This document shows, piece after piece, positions 23,375-34,043 of a stretch of 64,000 bases of DNA. Position 1 is the first letter of the stretch, and every line of letters begins with the position of its first letter. A program made the translations under genes and the position numbers. This stretch comes from Paguma larvata. Its lineage: Eukaryota > Chordata > Mammalia > Carnivora > Viverridae. Location of the stretch: the NCBI GenBank assembly GCA_030068075.1, contig CM057841.1, positions 5,961,565-6,025,564 on the forward strand, given 5' to 3'. The notes under the pieces are model-generated. The model was not told where the DNA came from. It saw nothing but the letters and a program-made list of their open reading frames with translations, and searched no databases.

Positions 23375-23748
23375 AACGGAATAGTACGTGGCAGTGAGAA
23401 ACAATGAAATCTGGCCATGTGTGGCAACATGGATGGACGTGGAGGGTATTATGCTGAGTGAAATAAGTCAGAGAAAGACAGACACCATATGTTTCCACGC
23501 ATAGGTAGATTCTGAGAGACTTAGCAGAAAACCATGGGGGAAGGGAAGAAGGGAAAGGAAAAAAGACACAGAGAGGGAGGGAGACAAAACATAAGAGACT
23601 CTCAAAGGCAAAGCACAAACTGAGGGGTGAGGGGGGTGTGAGGGGGGGAGTGGGTGATGGGGACAGAGGAGGGCACTTGTTGGGATGAGCAGTGGATGTT
23701 GTATGGAAACCAATTTGATAATAAATTATTTTTTAAAAAAAACTTTCT

Positions 23749-23920
23749 AACTATCAAGTTATAAATGTTCTTTATGTATTTTAGATACTTGTCCTCTCTT
23801 AGATACGTTTTGCAAATAAAGTTCCTCTCTTCTTCTGGGCCTGCCATGATGCATATATGAGTCAGTCTGTTGGTATCCTACAAGCCCCTTAAGCTCTGTT
23901 TACTTTTTGTTGTTGTTGTT
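23749..23920 (-). mobile_element. Ancient L1M 3' UTR, antisense, fourth segment
   Basis: TAAATGTTCTTTATGTATTT, GATACTTGTCCTCTCTTAG and GCAAATAAAG follow directly in order from the segment before L1-2, so L1-2 inserted into this element. Confidence 0.7.
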
Positions 23921-23924
23921 CCTC

Positions 23925-24337
23925 TGTTAAGGAAACTATGTGAAGATAAGGAGTTAGCTGACGGCTGGCAAGGTGACCTCAGACACCCCTTGCACACAAA
24001 GGGAAATGGGATTTACAGGACAGCCGACTGCTCTGTGTGCGATGGCCCAAGGCTACCTGTTTGTCTAAACTACTTATTCCAAAGTTCAAGATCATCATAA
24101 AACATTAACCCTGCAGCCATGCAATTATCATTTTCCTTGCCTAAGGCCACTAGATTTGCAGATAGCAAAAAGATAACTATCATTGTCCTGCCTAAAGATT
24201 ATATTGATTATTGTTGAAATAAAAGACCTGCCTTTGCTGTAGCAAGACACTCAAGACAGACTGATATCTGAGTCCTCTGTCTTTCTTTCAATCCTGTGTC
24301 TCCACGCCTTGACCTAAAAGAGAAAATAGACTCAACA
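23925..24337 (+). mobile_element. Solo LTR, 4-bp target duplication, family 2 copy 2
   Basis: 413 bp starting TGTTAAGGAAAC and ending GACTCAACA, with CCTC at 23921-23924 and 24338-24341. AATAAAAGAC near 24219 and GACTGATATCTGAGTCCTC match the LTR at 11695-12136. No internal sequence adjoins it. Confidence 0.78.
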
Positions 24338-24341
24338 CCTC

Positions 24342-24900
24342 TGACTTGACAATTTCAAATGAACTGTCTTCAAGTTTGTAGATTCTTTACCTGATCAAGT
24401 CTGCTATTGAACATCTGTAGTAAATTTTTCAATTTAATTGTTGTTCAGCTCTAGAATTTCTGGTTGGTTCTCTCCTACAGTTCCTATTTATTGATATTCT
24501 CACATTGCCCATGAATTGTTTTCTAATATTGTTGTCTGTGCTCTCTTAAGTCATTGAGCATCTTTATCATAGTTATTTTAAATTTCTGTCAAGTAACTCA
24601 GAGGCCTACATTTCTATATGGCCAGTTTCCAAACATTTATTTTGTTCCTCTGGTTGGGCCATGTTTCCTTATTTCTTTGTATGCTCTGTGATCTTTTGTT
24701 GAGATTTGGCCATTTGAAAAAACAGCCAACTTTTCCAGTCATTAAGAATTGGCCCTGTGCAGGGGAAGACCTTTACTAATCTCCTTAGTTTAGAGGTTCT
24801 GGGATCACTCAAATCTTTTCTGGGAATGTATATTCCCTGTGTTTGCACGTGTGTTTTAACTATGGCATATATGATTGCCTTTAAATATCTTAATTTCCTG
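24342..24900 (-). mobile_element. Ancient L1M/HAL1-type fragment
   Basis: TCTAGAATTTCTGGTTGGTTC, TATTGATATTCTCACATTG and GAATTGTTTTCTAATATTG resemble antisense old L1 sequence. It continues past the solo LTR from the segment at 23749, but the exact family is uncertain. Confidence 0.55.
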
Positions 24901-24989
24901 GAGAGGCTCTCCCTTGCTGCTTCTTAGAAGTCACGGCCACTTCCTGCTCCACAGAAAGGCATGGGCATCTCCCTGCCCTCCCCATGTTA

Positions 24990-27461
24990 TTTGCTGCATG
25001 GTATCCACAGAGTTTTTTGTAAATTCAGTCAAGACTCAATTGATCCTCTGATGATCCTCACTGCCAGAGGCAGCTGTGATGCCTGGTATGAAGTCTTTCC
25101 TGCTTAACTTGCTTTCTTGCTACAACCTCCACAACTCAGAGCAACCTGCAGATTGCAGACACCCATGGCTTCATTCCATTTCTGTGCTGCACTTGCTGTG
25201 CCCTCTACAGTCAGAACTCTCTGATTTTGACTTAACCCCTCATTCAAAGCCCAGCCCCTCTGGTCACCTACCTGAATCCCAGTGTTTCTCCCAAATTTGC
25301 CCCTAACCTTATCCTCCAGACTGAATGAAATATCCCAGGCCCCACCAAAGTTGTGACAAAATTCATGAAGTCTCTTGAAATGGAATAAACACTGGCTCCA
25401 GGGACTGAGTATTAATGTCCCAACTCCTATGCTTCTGTGTCCATCTCACATCCACCCTTCTGGTACCCTTCATCAGCTATGAATCTACACTGTCCTCAGC
25501 ATTTTCTCCCTTCATGTCACTTTTTCTCTAACCTGAGTAGGTGAAATTCAATGCCATCAACTAAATATCCAAGCAAGAAGCCAAGTCCTTGGCTATTTCT
25601 CTTTCCTAGTCTGAAAATGGTTTTACCATCACAACCTGGAGATTGCTTTCTACAGGCACAGTTCACTTACCTGGACATATACAGTAGCCACAACATTTTG
25701 GATGTCTCCATTCTGAAGTCCTTGCCAGATTTCCAAACACGGGTGTCCAGCTGCCTACCTAATGCTTTTACTAAGTAGTCTCTGAAAACACCTCAGATCT
25801 TAAAAACACCAAAACAAAGTTCCTAATATTCCCAGTGAAAATTACTCTATGACCAATTTTCCCATATTAATTGATGGAATTTTCATCCTTCCCATTGCTT
25901 AGATCAAAACCCCAGGGTCATCTCTGAAAGCGATTCACTTTCCCACTGTTATAGAATGTTTATGCCCCCCCCCCCCCAATTCATATTTTGACACTACCTC
26001 CCACGGCCTGATGATATTAGGAGCTGGAGCCTTTGGGCCAAAATGAGGAAGTGGCCCCTCACCAGACACAGAAACTGACCAACCTGATCTTGGACTTCTA
26101 GTTTCCAGAACTGAAAGAAATTTCTGTTTATAAATCACCCAGTTTATGGTATTTTGTTACAGCAGTCGAAACAGACCAAGCATGTGACTTCCCTTCCACG
26201 TTAGGAAATCTACTTGGCCCTTAATAAAAACAGATCCAGAATCCAGCTACCTCTCCTTAGCCAACACTCTGTTCCACGAACTCTGAACTGGAATATTACA
26301 TTGGGCTCCACCTTAGTCCTCCTTCCTCTTCCCTTATCCTCACAATCTTTTCTCCACAGTGAAGCCAGATGAAGCCTGTTAAGACCTGGGTAAGATCATC
26401 TCCCTCCATTAATCCAAAGCTCCAGTCTCCTCCAGAATAGATAAGCAACTTCTCAGAGAGCCATTTCAATACCAAATCCTGTGTTACTGCTCTTTGTTCC
26501 CACCTGAAGGAAGAGGAAACTATGGTGTCATTAATGCCCCCAGCTTACCTATACCTCTAAGCATTTTTACATGCCAGTATGGAGGTAACCTTTCCTCAGC
26601 TGTTTCCATCAGGTGCACAAAACGTAAATACCTCTATATAAACCTTGGTATGGACCCAGGCGGGGGGAGGCTTGGGGTTTCTCGAGGGTTCCTGGACCCA
26701 AGGTCTGGAGGCATGGCATTTAGAGTCTCCGGACACTACAGTGCAGAGAACACAGGAGTGGGAGGAGCCAGCGTGGGACTGGGACACCCTACACGTACCT
26801 GTGCTGGTGCCGAGAGTGCATTTGCAGCCATGTTTAAACGGGCAGATTACAAATGAATACAACCAGGTCTGGTTTCAGGGGGCTCAGGCTGGCCCGTGAG
26901 CCAGGTGAATCTACTGGTGCCTAATCTTTGTGCCTCAGTGTTTCATCTTACTAGCTCTGCGTCCTTGAAGAAAGAGTCAAGACCTTCTAGTGCATCAATG
27001 TCTCCATCATCCTCCTTCAGTCTGTTTCTCCAATCAACAACCTTTGGGAAGTTTTGAAAGCCCTGATGTAATTCGTGTCGCTCCTTTTCTTTAAAATTCC
27101 CCACAGCTTCCAGAATCCCGAGAATGCGGGGAGAACCCTCGACCTGCTATTCCAGGGGTGACTCCGCCTCACTGTTCCTCACAGGCACACCAGACCCCAG
27201 CTTTCCCGAAAGCTCCCAGCTGAGTCGCATCTCCCAGCCTCTGCACAGGTCTGCTCCTCTTCACAACCACAACAGTAAAATTGAACAGGGAAGCGGAGAT
27301 GTCATGTTTGTTCAGGGCCATTGTCAGAAATGGGACCCCACCTACCAGTGCCTCACTGTCCCAGACGGAAACGCCTGGGACGTGAGGACGAGAGCAAACG
27401 CCCCTCAGCTGGCGCTTTAGGACCTGGGAGGCGGTGAGGGTCCGGGGAACGCAGCGTTTAC
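24990..27461 (-). other. First intron of KZFP copy A, homologous to intron 1 of copy B
   Basis: Read on the minus strand this is intron 1 after the exon at 27462-27494. Blocks match the intron of copy B in the same order: about 25175-25810 with 47860-48510, 26200-26520 with 48640-48970, 26640-26850 with 49080-49350, and 27000-27460 with 49540-49998. The match is divergent, with a MaLR LTR (25947-26176) present only here. The CDS-like ORFs in the interval are not supported as genes. Confidence 0.7.
25947..26176 (+). mobile_element. MaLR (MLT1-type) LTR
   Basis: Starts TGTTATAGAATGTTTATG, has a C run at 25966-25977, then ATTAGGAGCTGGAGCCTTTG, CTCACCAGACACAGAAACTG and TTTATGGTATTTTGTTACAG. It lies within the A/B homology and is absent from the matching place in B (about 48620-48645). 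Confidence 0.85.
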
Positions 27462-27860
27462 CTGAGCCGGGTCCCTCAGCGTGGCTGCCGCCATCCGGGC
27501 CTGTGGACGGAGCGGAGCCGGGAGCAGAGAGGTCCTAGTGCGGGGCGCCCCGGGGGGCGTCGCCGAGCCTCAGCCCCGCCTCTGTGCTGCGGGGACAACG
27601 GCTCCTGGACTCCTTCTTCGGCACGTCACCTCCGCGCAAACCCACCGCTCCGGAACTTCTGCCCGGATGAACACAGGGAAGAAGCCAAAATGACCGCCCG
27701 GAGGAGGACGCCGGAAGTCCCGCCCCGCGCTAGGTGTCTCACAAGGAAGGCCTCTTTACTAAACCTTCATTGGCTCGGTGAGGCGGCCGTTAGACGCGGA
27801 GCCTGCCGGGTAATGTAGTTCCCACGGACTCGGGCACCTCGGAAAAGGGCGCTCCCCAGC
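27420..27860 (-). promoter_or_regulatory. CpG-rich KZFP promoter A
   Basis: CpG-dense, with CCGGAAGT (27710-27717) as a candidate ETS site and an inverted CCAAT box in CATTGGCTC (27768-27776). GGGTAATG at 27808-27815 is shared with promoters B and C. The CCAAT block lies about 275 bp upstream of the ATG on the minus strand, the same spacing as in B and C. Housekeeping-type, TATA-less. Activity is not shown by sequence. Confidence 0.75.
27462..27494 (-). CDS. KZFP copy A: first coding exon part (MAA..RD.AQ), partial gene
   Basis: On the minus strand an ATG at 27494 opens 11 codons, MAAATLRDPAQ, followed directly by a GTAAAC splice donor (27461-27456). This is the standard first coding exon of many KRAB zinc-finger genes, which splice from it into the KRAB-A exon in phase 0. 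Start codon and donor are both intact, the best preserved of the three copies here. I found no KRAB-A or zinc-finger exon downstream (positions below 27460). That stretch is now mostly L1, SINE and LTR sequence, so the gene is probably a promoter-plus-exon-1 relic, or its other exons lie beyond the left edge. The human chromosome 19q13.43 type of KZFP has the same exon, but I do not assign an orthologue. Confidence 0.7.
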
Positions 27861-27936
27861 CCACCAGCAGACAAGTTTAGAGTCGCGAGCTGCGCTGGGG
27901 GATGGCGTCTACGAGTCCAAAAGAGTAGGAGGGTCT

Positions 27937-28293
27937 TTGTCCCTTTCTCAAGAAGCAGAACTCAAGTTTCTGGGGCGTATTGTATGTTGCCTGCAGCTGT
28001 TTACTCAAGCGTTTGGAGAAGTGCTAACTTCGGACTTCCTGAAGTTCAGTCGGCTCCCAGAGGCTACAGATCCAAATGCACTTATTATCCGTAGTCATTC
28101 AGACAAAATGTGTCCACTGATAGCAGAAGCTAACATGACACGTTGGAATTCAAATCCATATATTATGAAGTGCATGAAGAGTCGTTTTATCGGTTTACGT
28201 TTGATGAGGGACAAGAGAAAAAACAAGTTGGGTCATAACAGGAAATATTATAGAGGGATGCTGGACTACCCTGAAGCAGGAATAAAAAGGTGA
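27937..28293 (+). other. 118-codon ORF divergent from promoter A, unrecognised
   Basis: The ORF runs on the plus strand just outside promoter A, so it could be in a divergent transcript. The translation shows no domain, signal peptide or membrane segment I recognise. It is mildly basic toward the end (MRDKRKNK). The sequence around 27890-27970 is alignable by eye with 50405-50480 beyond promoter B, but the reading frames are not conserved between the two. That argues against a protein-coding gene and for a conserved promoter flank or non-coding divergent transcript. Confidence 0.3.
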
Positions 28294-28993
28294 TCTCTGT
28301 AATTACTACAGAAAATACCTCCCTTGACTGTAAATTATTGTGTCCAACTTAGTGAGCAACATGTTAATCTATTTTTGCTTATCTATTTATCTTTTTGGAT
28401 ACCCTGATAGTCATTATTTCCTTTTGGAAATCTGACATCAGTCTCAAAAATAGAACCGTGAAGAACCTGCTACTTTGACAGCTTCAGTGGCTTCAGTGTT
28501 CACCGGTGTAGCATGTATGAAAAGGGTGCTCTGAAGTCCAAAATGCAGGGAGCAACTTAAATCCATGATTTCACCTCATTACTGGAAAGTAATTATCATT
28601 TCCCCTATGATAACATGGAATATTTTGCATAAGGAATTGATATTATCTGAGAAAAAGTTGTAAAATGCAAATGACAGAAAGCTATTAATAGTGGCTACAT
28701 AATGCTTCAGAATTTGTGTCAGAAATGTCTTAATGGAAATATCAGTGGATGGTAAAAAGATCTTAAGGAAATTATATCAGTTATGTCTGAGAAATAAAAT
28801 TAAGCTGAGCATGTGACTATAACAATCATTCTGAAGACTATGTCTCCAAAATTTGATTCTTATTCATTCTTGAAATGAAGCGATACCAGCATTCAGGGAA
28901 AGCTAACAGGGACATGAGGAATAGGTAGAATTGTAAAAATATAAAGGGAAGCTCAAGTGTCTTGCTTATTCACTGTTCTAACAAATGATCAAT
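28294..28993. other. 700 bp without recognised features
   Basis: AT-rich, with no SINE, L1 or LTR landmarks seen and only short ORFs. Confidence 0.5.
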
Positions 28994-29289
28994 TGTTGCA
29001 GGTTGATATTAAAAACCCCACCGGACGCTGAGTAAATGAGAGGCAAGGTTTTATTTTACGGCCGGGCCAAACCTGATCTCCTGATCTTAAGGAGACAGTG
29101 CAGAGAATGGCCCCGAACCAAGGCAGCAGGGGGCTTATATGGACTTTAACAAGTCAGGGTACATTATCAATTAGTTAACTAATTACAATTTACAATCCCT
29201 TGGTAGCCAATTACATAATGCAATTTACAGAAGCCAAACAGCCGGCTAATGGTTTCTCATTATTTACTCAGGTTTGTTAACCTACAACA
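28994..29289 (-). mobile_element. Solo LTR, antisense, 4-bp target duplication
   Basis: 296 bp with inverted ends TGTTGCAGG and CCTACAACA, flanked by CAAT at 28990-28993 and 29290-29293. Read on the minus strand it has a TATA-like CCATATAAGC (about 29139-29130), followed some 80 bp later by AAAATAAAAC as a polyadenylation signal, in the order expected of an LTR. It is not obviously related to the other LTRs here. Confidence 0.8.
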
Positions 29290-29904
29290 CAATGAGTATC
29301 TGGCTTCAAGAACTTATTGTAGATATATAGGAGACAAGAGGACGCAAAAGGGACAAAAGATTCCTGTCCTTCTGGGGGTTATATTATATACAAGGAGTTC
29401 ACAGAAGTCATGAAAGAATACTGAATCATATGGCATGTTAGAATGTGGTAGGCACAATGGAAGACCGTAAGGTGAATGTGCTTAGAAGCATGGTATGCAT
29501 GTTACACAGCGCAGTACGGGGGACCTCTCTGAGAAGAGGGTCATTGAGCAAAAACTTGAAGGGTAATTAATATATGAGGGATAACTATGTGGGTATTTTT
29601 GGAATAAGCGCTAGGGAAAATACACAGGTGGTTAGATAGCTTTGGTAGCTAAGGCACTCAAAGGGCTCCTAAGCAGTGGAGGACTCCAGCCAAGTCGGCT
29701 GTTAGCCTGACTGGCTCACTGCAGAGCCTCTCGGGGGATGTATGTGAGAAACCTTGGCTCTGCCTCTGGGAGCCTGCAGTTCTTCACCGTGGCGGACTCC
29801 AAGGCCTGGAACTAGGCAGCCTCATATTTCATAGAACCCTGGTTTTCATTCCTGGACCTTCACCATCATTGTCACCTGGTGACTTGTTACAAATGCTCAT
29901 TCTC
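29290..29904. other. About 600 bp without recognised features
   Basis: No gene or repeat landmark seen. Mixed composition. Confidence 0.5.
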
Positions 29905-30129
29905 GGGGCTCCTGGGGGGGGGGGGCTCAGTCGGTTAAGCGTCCAACTCTTGGTTTCGACTTAGGTCATGATCTCATGGTTCGTGGGTTTGAGCCCTGCA
30001 CTGGGCGCTGCACTGACAGCACAGAGGCTGCTTGGGATTCTCTCTCTCTCCCTCTCCCTGCACCTCCCCTGCTTGCTCGCTCTCTCCCAAAATAAATAAA
30101 TAAACGTTAAAAAAAAAAAAAAGAAAAAG
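29905..30129 (+). mobile_element. Carnivore SINE, sense, with G run in the head
   Basis: The head contains a run of about 12 G in place of GGGTGG. AAATGCTCATTCTC (29891-29904) and AAATGCTCATCCTC (30130-30143) form the target duplication. Confidence 0.93.
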
Positions 30130-30143
30130 AAATGCTCATCCTC

Positions 30144-30692
30144 ATTTCAGAAACGAATCTAGTGAAATAGAGATTCCAGGTCAGGACCTGGAATCTGCAT
30201 TTTAACAGTTTTCTAGGTGATTCTGATACGTTTGATAACACTCCACTCTACTGTTGTGATTTTTGTGGACCAGGTCACGGTGTTTCTCACAGTAATCGGA
30301 GTCCTCTCAAAATCTGCGGGATTTTTGAAAAGGAGGAGGGAGAGGCAGAGGGGGAGAAGAGGTCGGCACAGGTTACTTTCCCTAATACAAAACATTATAT
30401 ACAATTACCAAATAGCATGTGAAAAGTCTATGACAGTTCTCCCTCCTGGAGAAGAACATCTGCACAAGAGCATTATCTTTTCAGAATTGCATCTGCACGT
30501 GTGTGCATCGCTCTGTGTCTGTGCTCAAACGTACGCTTTATCAATTGTTTTCCTCAGGAAAAATTAAGTCAGACTTTGTATACTGATCTAAGTTTTTATT
30601 TTCTCACTTAATACATCTTGGACAACCTAAAGCTACTGTCTCATTTTATACCCAATACCTACTGATACTTCCCTCTCTTGAAACCTTGTAGA
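30144..30692. other. About 550 bp without a recognised gene
   Basis: The ORF at 30217-30567 (plus) has a hydrophobic start and a low-complexity RRRERQRGRRGR stretch. No homology recognised, so not called. Confidence 0.45.
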
Positions 30693-30706
30693 CCTAAAGC
30701 TGCCTT

Positions 30707-30911
30707 TTTTTTTAATGTTTATTTATTTGGAGAGAGAGAGAGAGAGAGAGAGAAAGTGGGGAGGAGCAGAGAGAGAGGGAGACAGAGAATCCCAAGCACA
30801 CTCTGCAACTGTCAGCGCACAGCCCGACGAGGGGCTTGAACCAACGAACCGTGAAACCATGACCTGAGCAGAAACCAAGAGACGCCTAATCGACTGAGCC
30901 ACCCAGGCGCC
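30707..30911 (-). mobile_element. Carnivore SINE, antisense, first of a same-site pair
   Basis: GAGCCACCCAGGCGCCCC at its right end. Flanked by CCTAAAGCTGCCTT at 30693-30706 and 30912-30925. Confidence 0.92.
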
Positions 30912-30945
30912 CCTAAAGCTGCCTTCTTTTAATTTTTTAATAAAA

Positions 30946-31146
30946 TTTTTTAAATGTTTATTTATTTTTAGAGAGAGAGCGCGCAAACGGGAGAGGAGCA
31001 GAGAGAGAGAGGGAGACACAATCTGAAGCAGGCTCCAGGCTCCGAGCTGTCAGCACAGAGCCACGTGCAGGTCTCGAAATCCCGAACAGTGAAATGATGA
31101 CCTGAGCTGAAGTCGGACGCCTAACTGCCTGAGCCCCCCAGGAGCC
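30946..31146 (-). mobile_element. Carnivore SINE, antisense, second of a same-site pair
   Basis: Right end GAGCCCCCCAGGAGCCCC, more diverged than its neighbour. CCTAAAGCTGCCTTCTTTT flanks it at 30912-30930 and 31147-31165. Confidence 0.92.
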
Positions 31147-31165
31147 CCTAAAGCTGCCTTCTTTT

Positions 31166-32330
31166 AAAGACTGCTTTGCATTTTGTGCACTGCATGTACT
31201 AAACCCGGCCAGCTGCTGTGAGGAAGCAGGGCGTCTGACTATCCATCACCTCTCAGTCCCTGCAGGACCCCTTCTCCAAGGCCAAAGAAAACTCTTCTGA
31301 GGTGAGTAGAGTCCTTCAATCGCTGGCCAAGTCCCTCTGCAGCTCCCCATGGGAAGAAAAACCAGGCCAAGTAATGACACCATACAGGCCTGGAGGCTGG
31401 CAACCATGTCCCAGGGTTCAGGTTCACCTGAGATTCCTGATACGGAGTCCGTGAGGCCAGATCCTGTCCCAAGGGCAGGTCCAAGATTGCATGGACACAC
31501 ATGCAAGAGAGGGACAGCACTCCTTGGCTGCCACAGGTGCGGCACCAACGCCTGGAGCGGGACGAAGTGGGGCGTCAGCTTCAGAGCCTGAGGCGAGGAC
31601 ACTTCGTCTGTAAGAGAAAGCTGGGAGGCAGCGGCTGGTAGCACCCTCTGATGCTAGCATGAGGGTCTCCCCCTGCGGGGCTGAGGTTTAAGGGAGGCCG
31701 GCCTGAGGTTTCAGAACACTCTTGTCTGGGTGGGACTCCCCTGAGAAGACACAGACACGGGATTCCAGCTCCTCGGGAACCCTGGGTTCTGACTGATGTT
31801 GCCCCCACCCCTTCTGTCTGGGCTCCGCTTCGCTAGAACGGGTTTAGAGAGCGCCCTGGCAGGAGGAGGGGAGCACCCCTCATTTGGTGTGCCGTCCTTC
31901 CCTCAAGGATCACAGCCACATGGTGTTCCCAGAAGCAGGGATTCTGTATTTTGCCCTCTCTACACTCATTTCTGGCAGGTATAGGTTACTGTTCACTTAG
32001 ATCAAGGCACTGAGCAAATTCAAGCGGCCACCCCAGTGAACTCAGCCTGAGCCACGTGGCAAACTATGGTTTTACTTGAGGGCTAGTTTCCATTTTTCTT
32101 AAGAACATGTACGTAACACGTTGTATCTGCCTGACCACACACAAAAGGTGAGGTTTCTTACTGACGTCACAGTCTGTTCACTGGATTGCCTGTGAGGCAC
32201 ATCACACTGTTTTAACGCTTATTTAATAAGCGTTAATAAACGTTTCTTTCTCTTCTGCTTGTGTGTGGAAAGCTTTTCTGGGTCAGCAGGATATTTTGTT
32301 TGTTTCCCCAATAGATCCTCCTCCCTCAGA
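31166..32330. other. About 1.2 kb of GC-richer sequence, no gene identified
   Basis: Several overlapping ORFs on both strands (for example 31246-31644 minus) have no recognised domain. A perfect CRE (TGACGTCA) lies at 32162-32169 and a near-perfect palindrome at 32214-32234, so an unrecognised LTR or regulatory piece is possible. Confidence 0.4.
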
Positions 32331-32334
32331 ACTC

Positions 32335-32580
32335 CAAAACACTGAATGTACAAACCTCAAGTGAACTCTAATTTAAACTATGAACTTTGGGTGATAACGA
32401 TGTGTCAGTTTAAGGCTCATTCATTGTGACAGACGACCAACTCTAATAAAGGATGTTCACAGTGGGACAGGCTGTGCATCTGGGGAGGCAGGCAGTATAC
32501 AGGAACTCCCTGTACTTTCTGTTCTATTTTGCTGTGAACCTAAAACTCCTCTAAAAAAAGTTTAAGAATTAAAATTCATT
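32335..32580 (+). mobile_element. L1 3' UTR end (copy 1 of two)
   Basis: AACTTTGGGTGATAACGATG, GGCAGTATACAGGAACTC and TATTTTGCTGTGAACCTAAA match the end of the L1 at 36340-36580. Confidence 0.75.
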
Positions 32581-32619
32581 AGTGAAAAACACTAACGGTT
32601 TAGAAAGTCATCTTTGAGT

Positions 32620-32780
32620 AACTATTTTAACATTTTTTATTATGGTAAAATGTACATAAGGAAAAATTTACCATTTTTAACCATTTGTTAAGTGTACAAT
32701 TTGGTGGCAGTGAGTACAATCACACTGTTGTGCCACCATCAAGCCTATCCATCCCCAGAATTCTTACATGATGGAGCCTG
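32620..32780 (-). mobile_element. Ancient L1-type fragment (tentative)
   Basis: GGTAAAATGTACATAAGGA, TAAGTGTACAATTTGGTGGC and CCACCATCAAGCCTATCCAT resemble antisense old L1 3'-end sequence. Confidence 0.5.
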
Positions 32781-33581
32781 GCTTGGTGGCACCTGGAAAC
32801 GTCTGGTTCCCCAAGTGTGAAACTTCCCCAAAAGGACCAAAAGACTGTCCTCTTGGGTTTTTATGAAGGCTTTATTACAGAGTCATGACGGACTAAGTCA
32901 TTGGCCATTGGCTGATGCAACCTCCAGCCTGTCCTTCCCTCAGGTGGGGGTTGGGAGGTAGGGATCACAAGTTCTAATCCTTTATCACATGATCCCTCCT
33001 CCTGGCAACTTAGCCCGCTGGGTGAGTTCAGAAAGGAAAAGTCACCTTCACTCATTTTACCTTTCTGGCTCTGAACCGTTTTCAGAAACTGTGGATGAAG
33101 ACCAATATATCTGAGAAATGATATATAATATACAATACTATTTCTTATAAATCATTGTTTCATACCAGCAATGAACAAATGGAATTTGAAATTAAAAATA
33201 TTACTATTAACATTAGTATCCCCAAAATGAAATACTTAGGTATGAATCTAACAAAACATGTACAAGATATATGTGGGGAAACTACAAAATTCTGGTGAAA
33301 GATATCAAAGAAGAACTAAATAAATGGAGAAATATACCAGGTTCATGAACAAGAAGACTCAGTATTGTCTACATGTCAGTTTTCCTCAAATTTATCTGTA
33401 TATTCAATACGATCTTAATAAAAACCCCAGCAAGTTATTTTGTGGATATTGACAAACTGATTGTAAAGTTTGTATGAAGAGGCAAAGAACTGAAGTAGCT
33501 AATTAATTCAATATTCAAGAAAAAGAACAAAACCCAAGACTGACACTACCCAACTTTAAGATTACTACAGCAACAGTGACA

Positions 33582-33789
33582 GGGGCACCTGGGTGGCTTA
33601 GTCAGTTAAGCGTCCAACTTCAGCTCAGGTTATGATCTCACGGTTTGTGGGTTCAAGCCCCGCGTCGAGCTCTGTGCTGACAGCTCGGAGCCTGGAGCCT
33701 GCTTCAGACTCTGTGTCTCCCTCTCTCTCTGCCCCTCCCCTGCTCGCTCTCTCTCTCAAAAATAAATAAACATTTAAAAAAATAAAACA
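33582..33789 (+). mobile_element. Carnivore SINE, sense
   Basis: Near-consensus head GGGGCACCTGGGTGGCTTAG and body ending AATAAATAAACATTTAAAAA, in the old L1. Confidence 0.95.
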
Positions 33790-33831
33790 ATAGTGATCAA
33801 GACACTGTGTTGCTGGCTAAAGAATTGATAA

Positions 33832-34043
33832 GGGGCGCCTGGGTGGCTCAGTTGGTTGAGCGTCCAACTTTGGCTCAGGTCATGATCTCATGGTCCGTGG
33901 TGCGAGCCCTGCATCAGGCTCTGTGTTGACAGCTTAGAGCCTGGAGCCTGCTTTGGATTCTGCATCTCCTTCTCCCTCTGCCCCTCCTCCACTCGCACTC
34001 TGTCTCTCTCTCTCTCTCAAAAGTAAATAAACATTTTTTAAAA
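33832..34043 (+). mobile_element. Carnivore SINE, sense
   Basis: Head GGGGCGCCTGGGTGGCTCAG. Separated from the previous SINE by only about 40 bp of L1 sequence. Confidence 0.95.

Larger units (their letters stand above)
16779..23736 (+). mobile_element. Near full-length carnivore L1 (L1-2), defective
   Basis: About 7 kb flanked by AAAAAACTTTCT at 16767-16778 and 23737-23748. Order: 5' UTR with two tandem monomers (17206-17575), ORF1 from 18281, ORF2 from about 19440 to 22740, remaining ORF2-derived sequence, then a 3' UTR with a CA/TA microsatellite and the GTTGTATGGAAACCAATTTG end. It is interrupted by a 155-bp L1 piece (19283-19437) and a SINE (20988-21198). Its longest intact piece (410 codons, 21038-22270) suggests it is younger than L1-1, though both are dead. 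It lies in the antisense L1M 3' UTR. Confidence 0.92.

Noticed and set aside
31246..31644. 132-codon minus-strand ORF in GC-richer sequence
   Set aside because: Overlaps several equally long ORFs in other frames, with no recognised domain, splice site pair or promoter.
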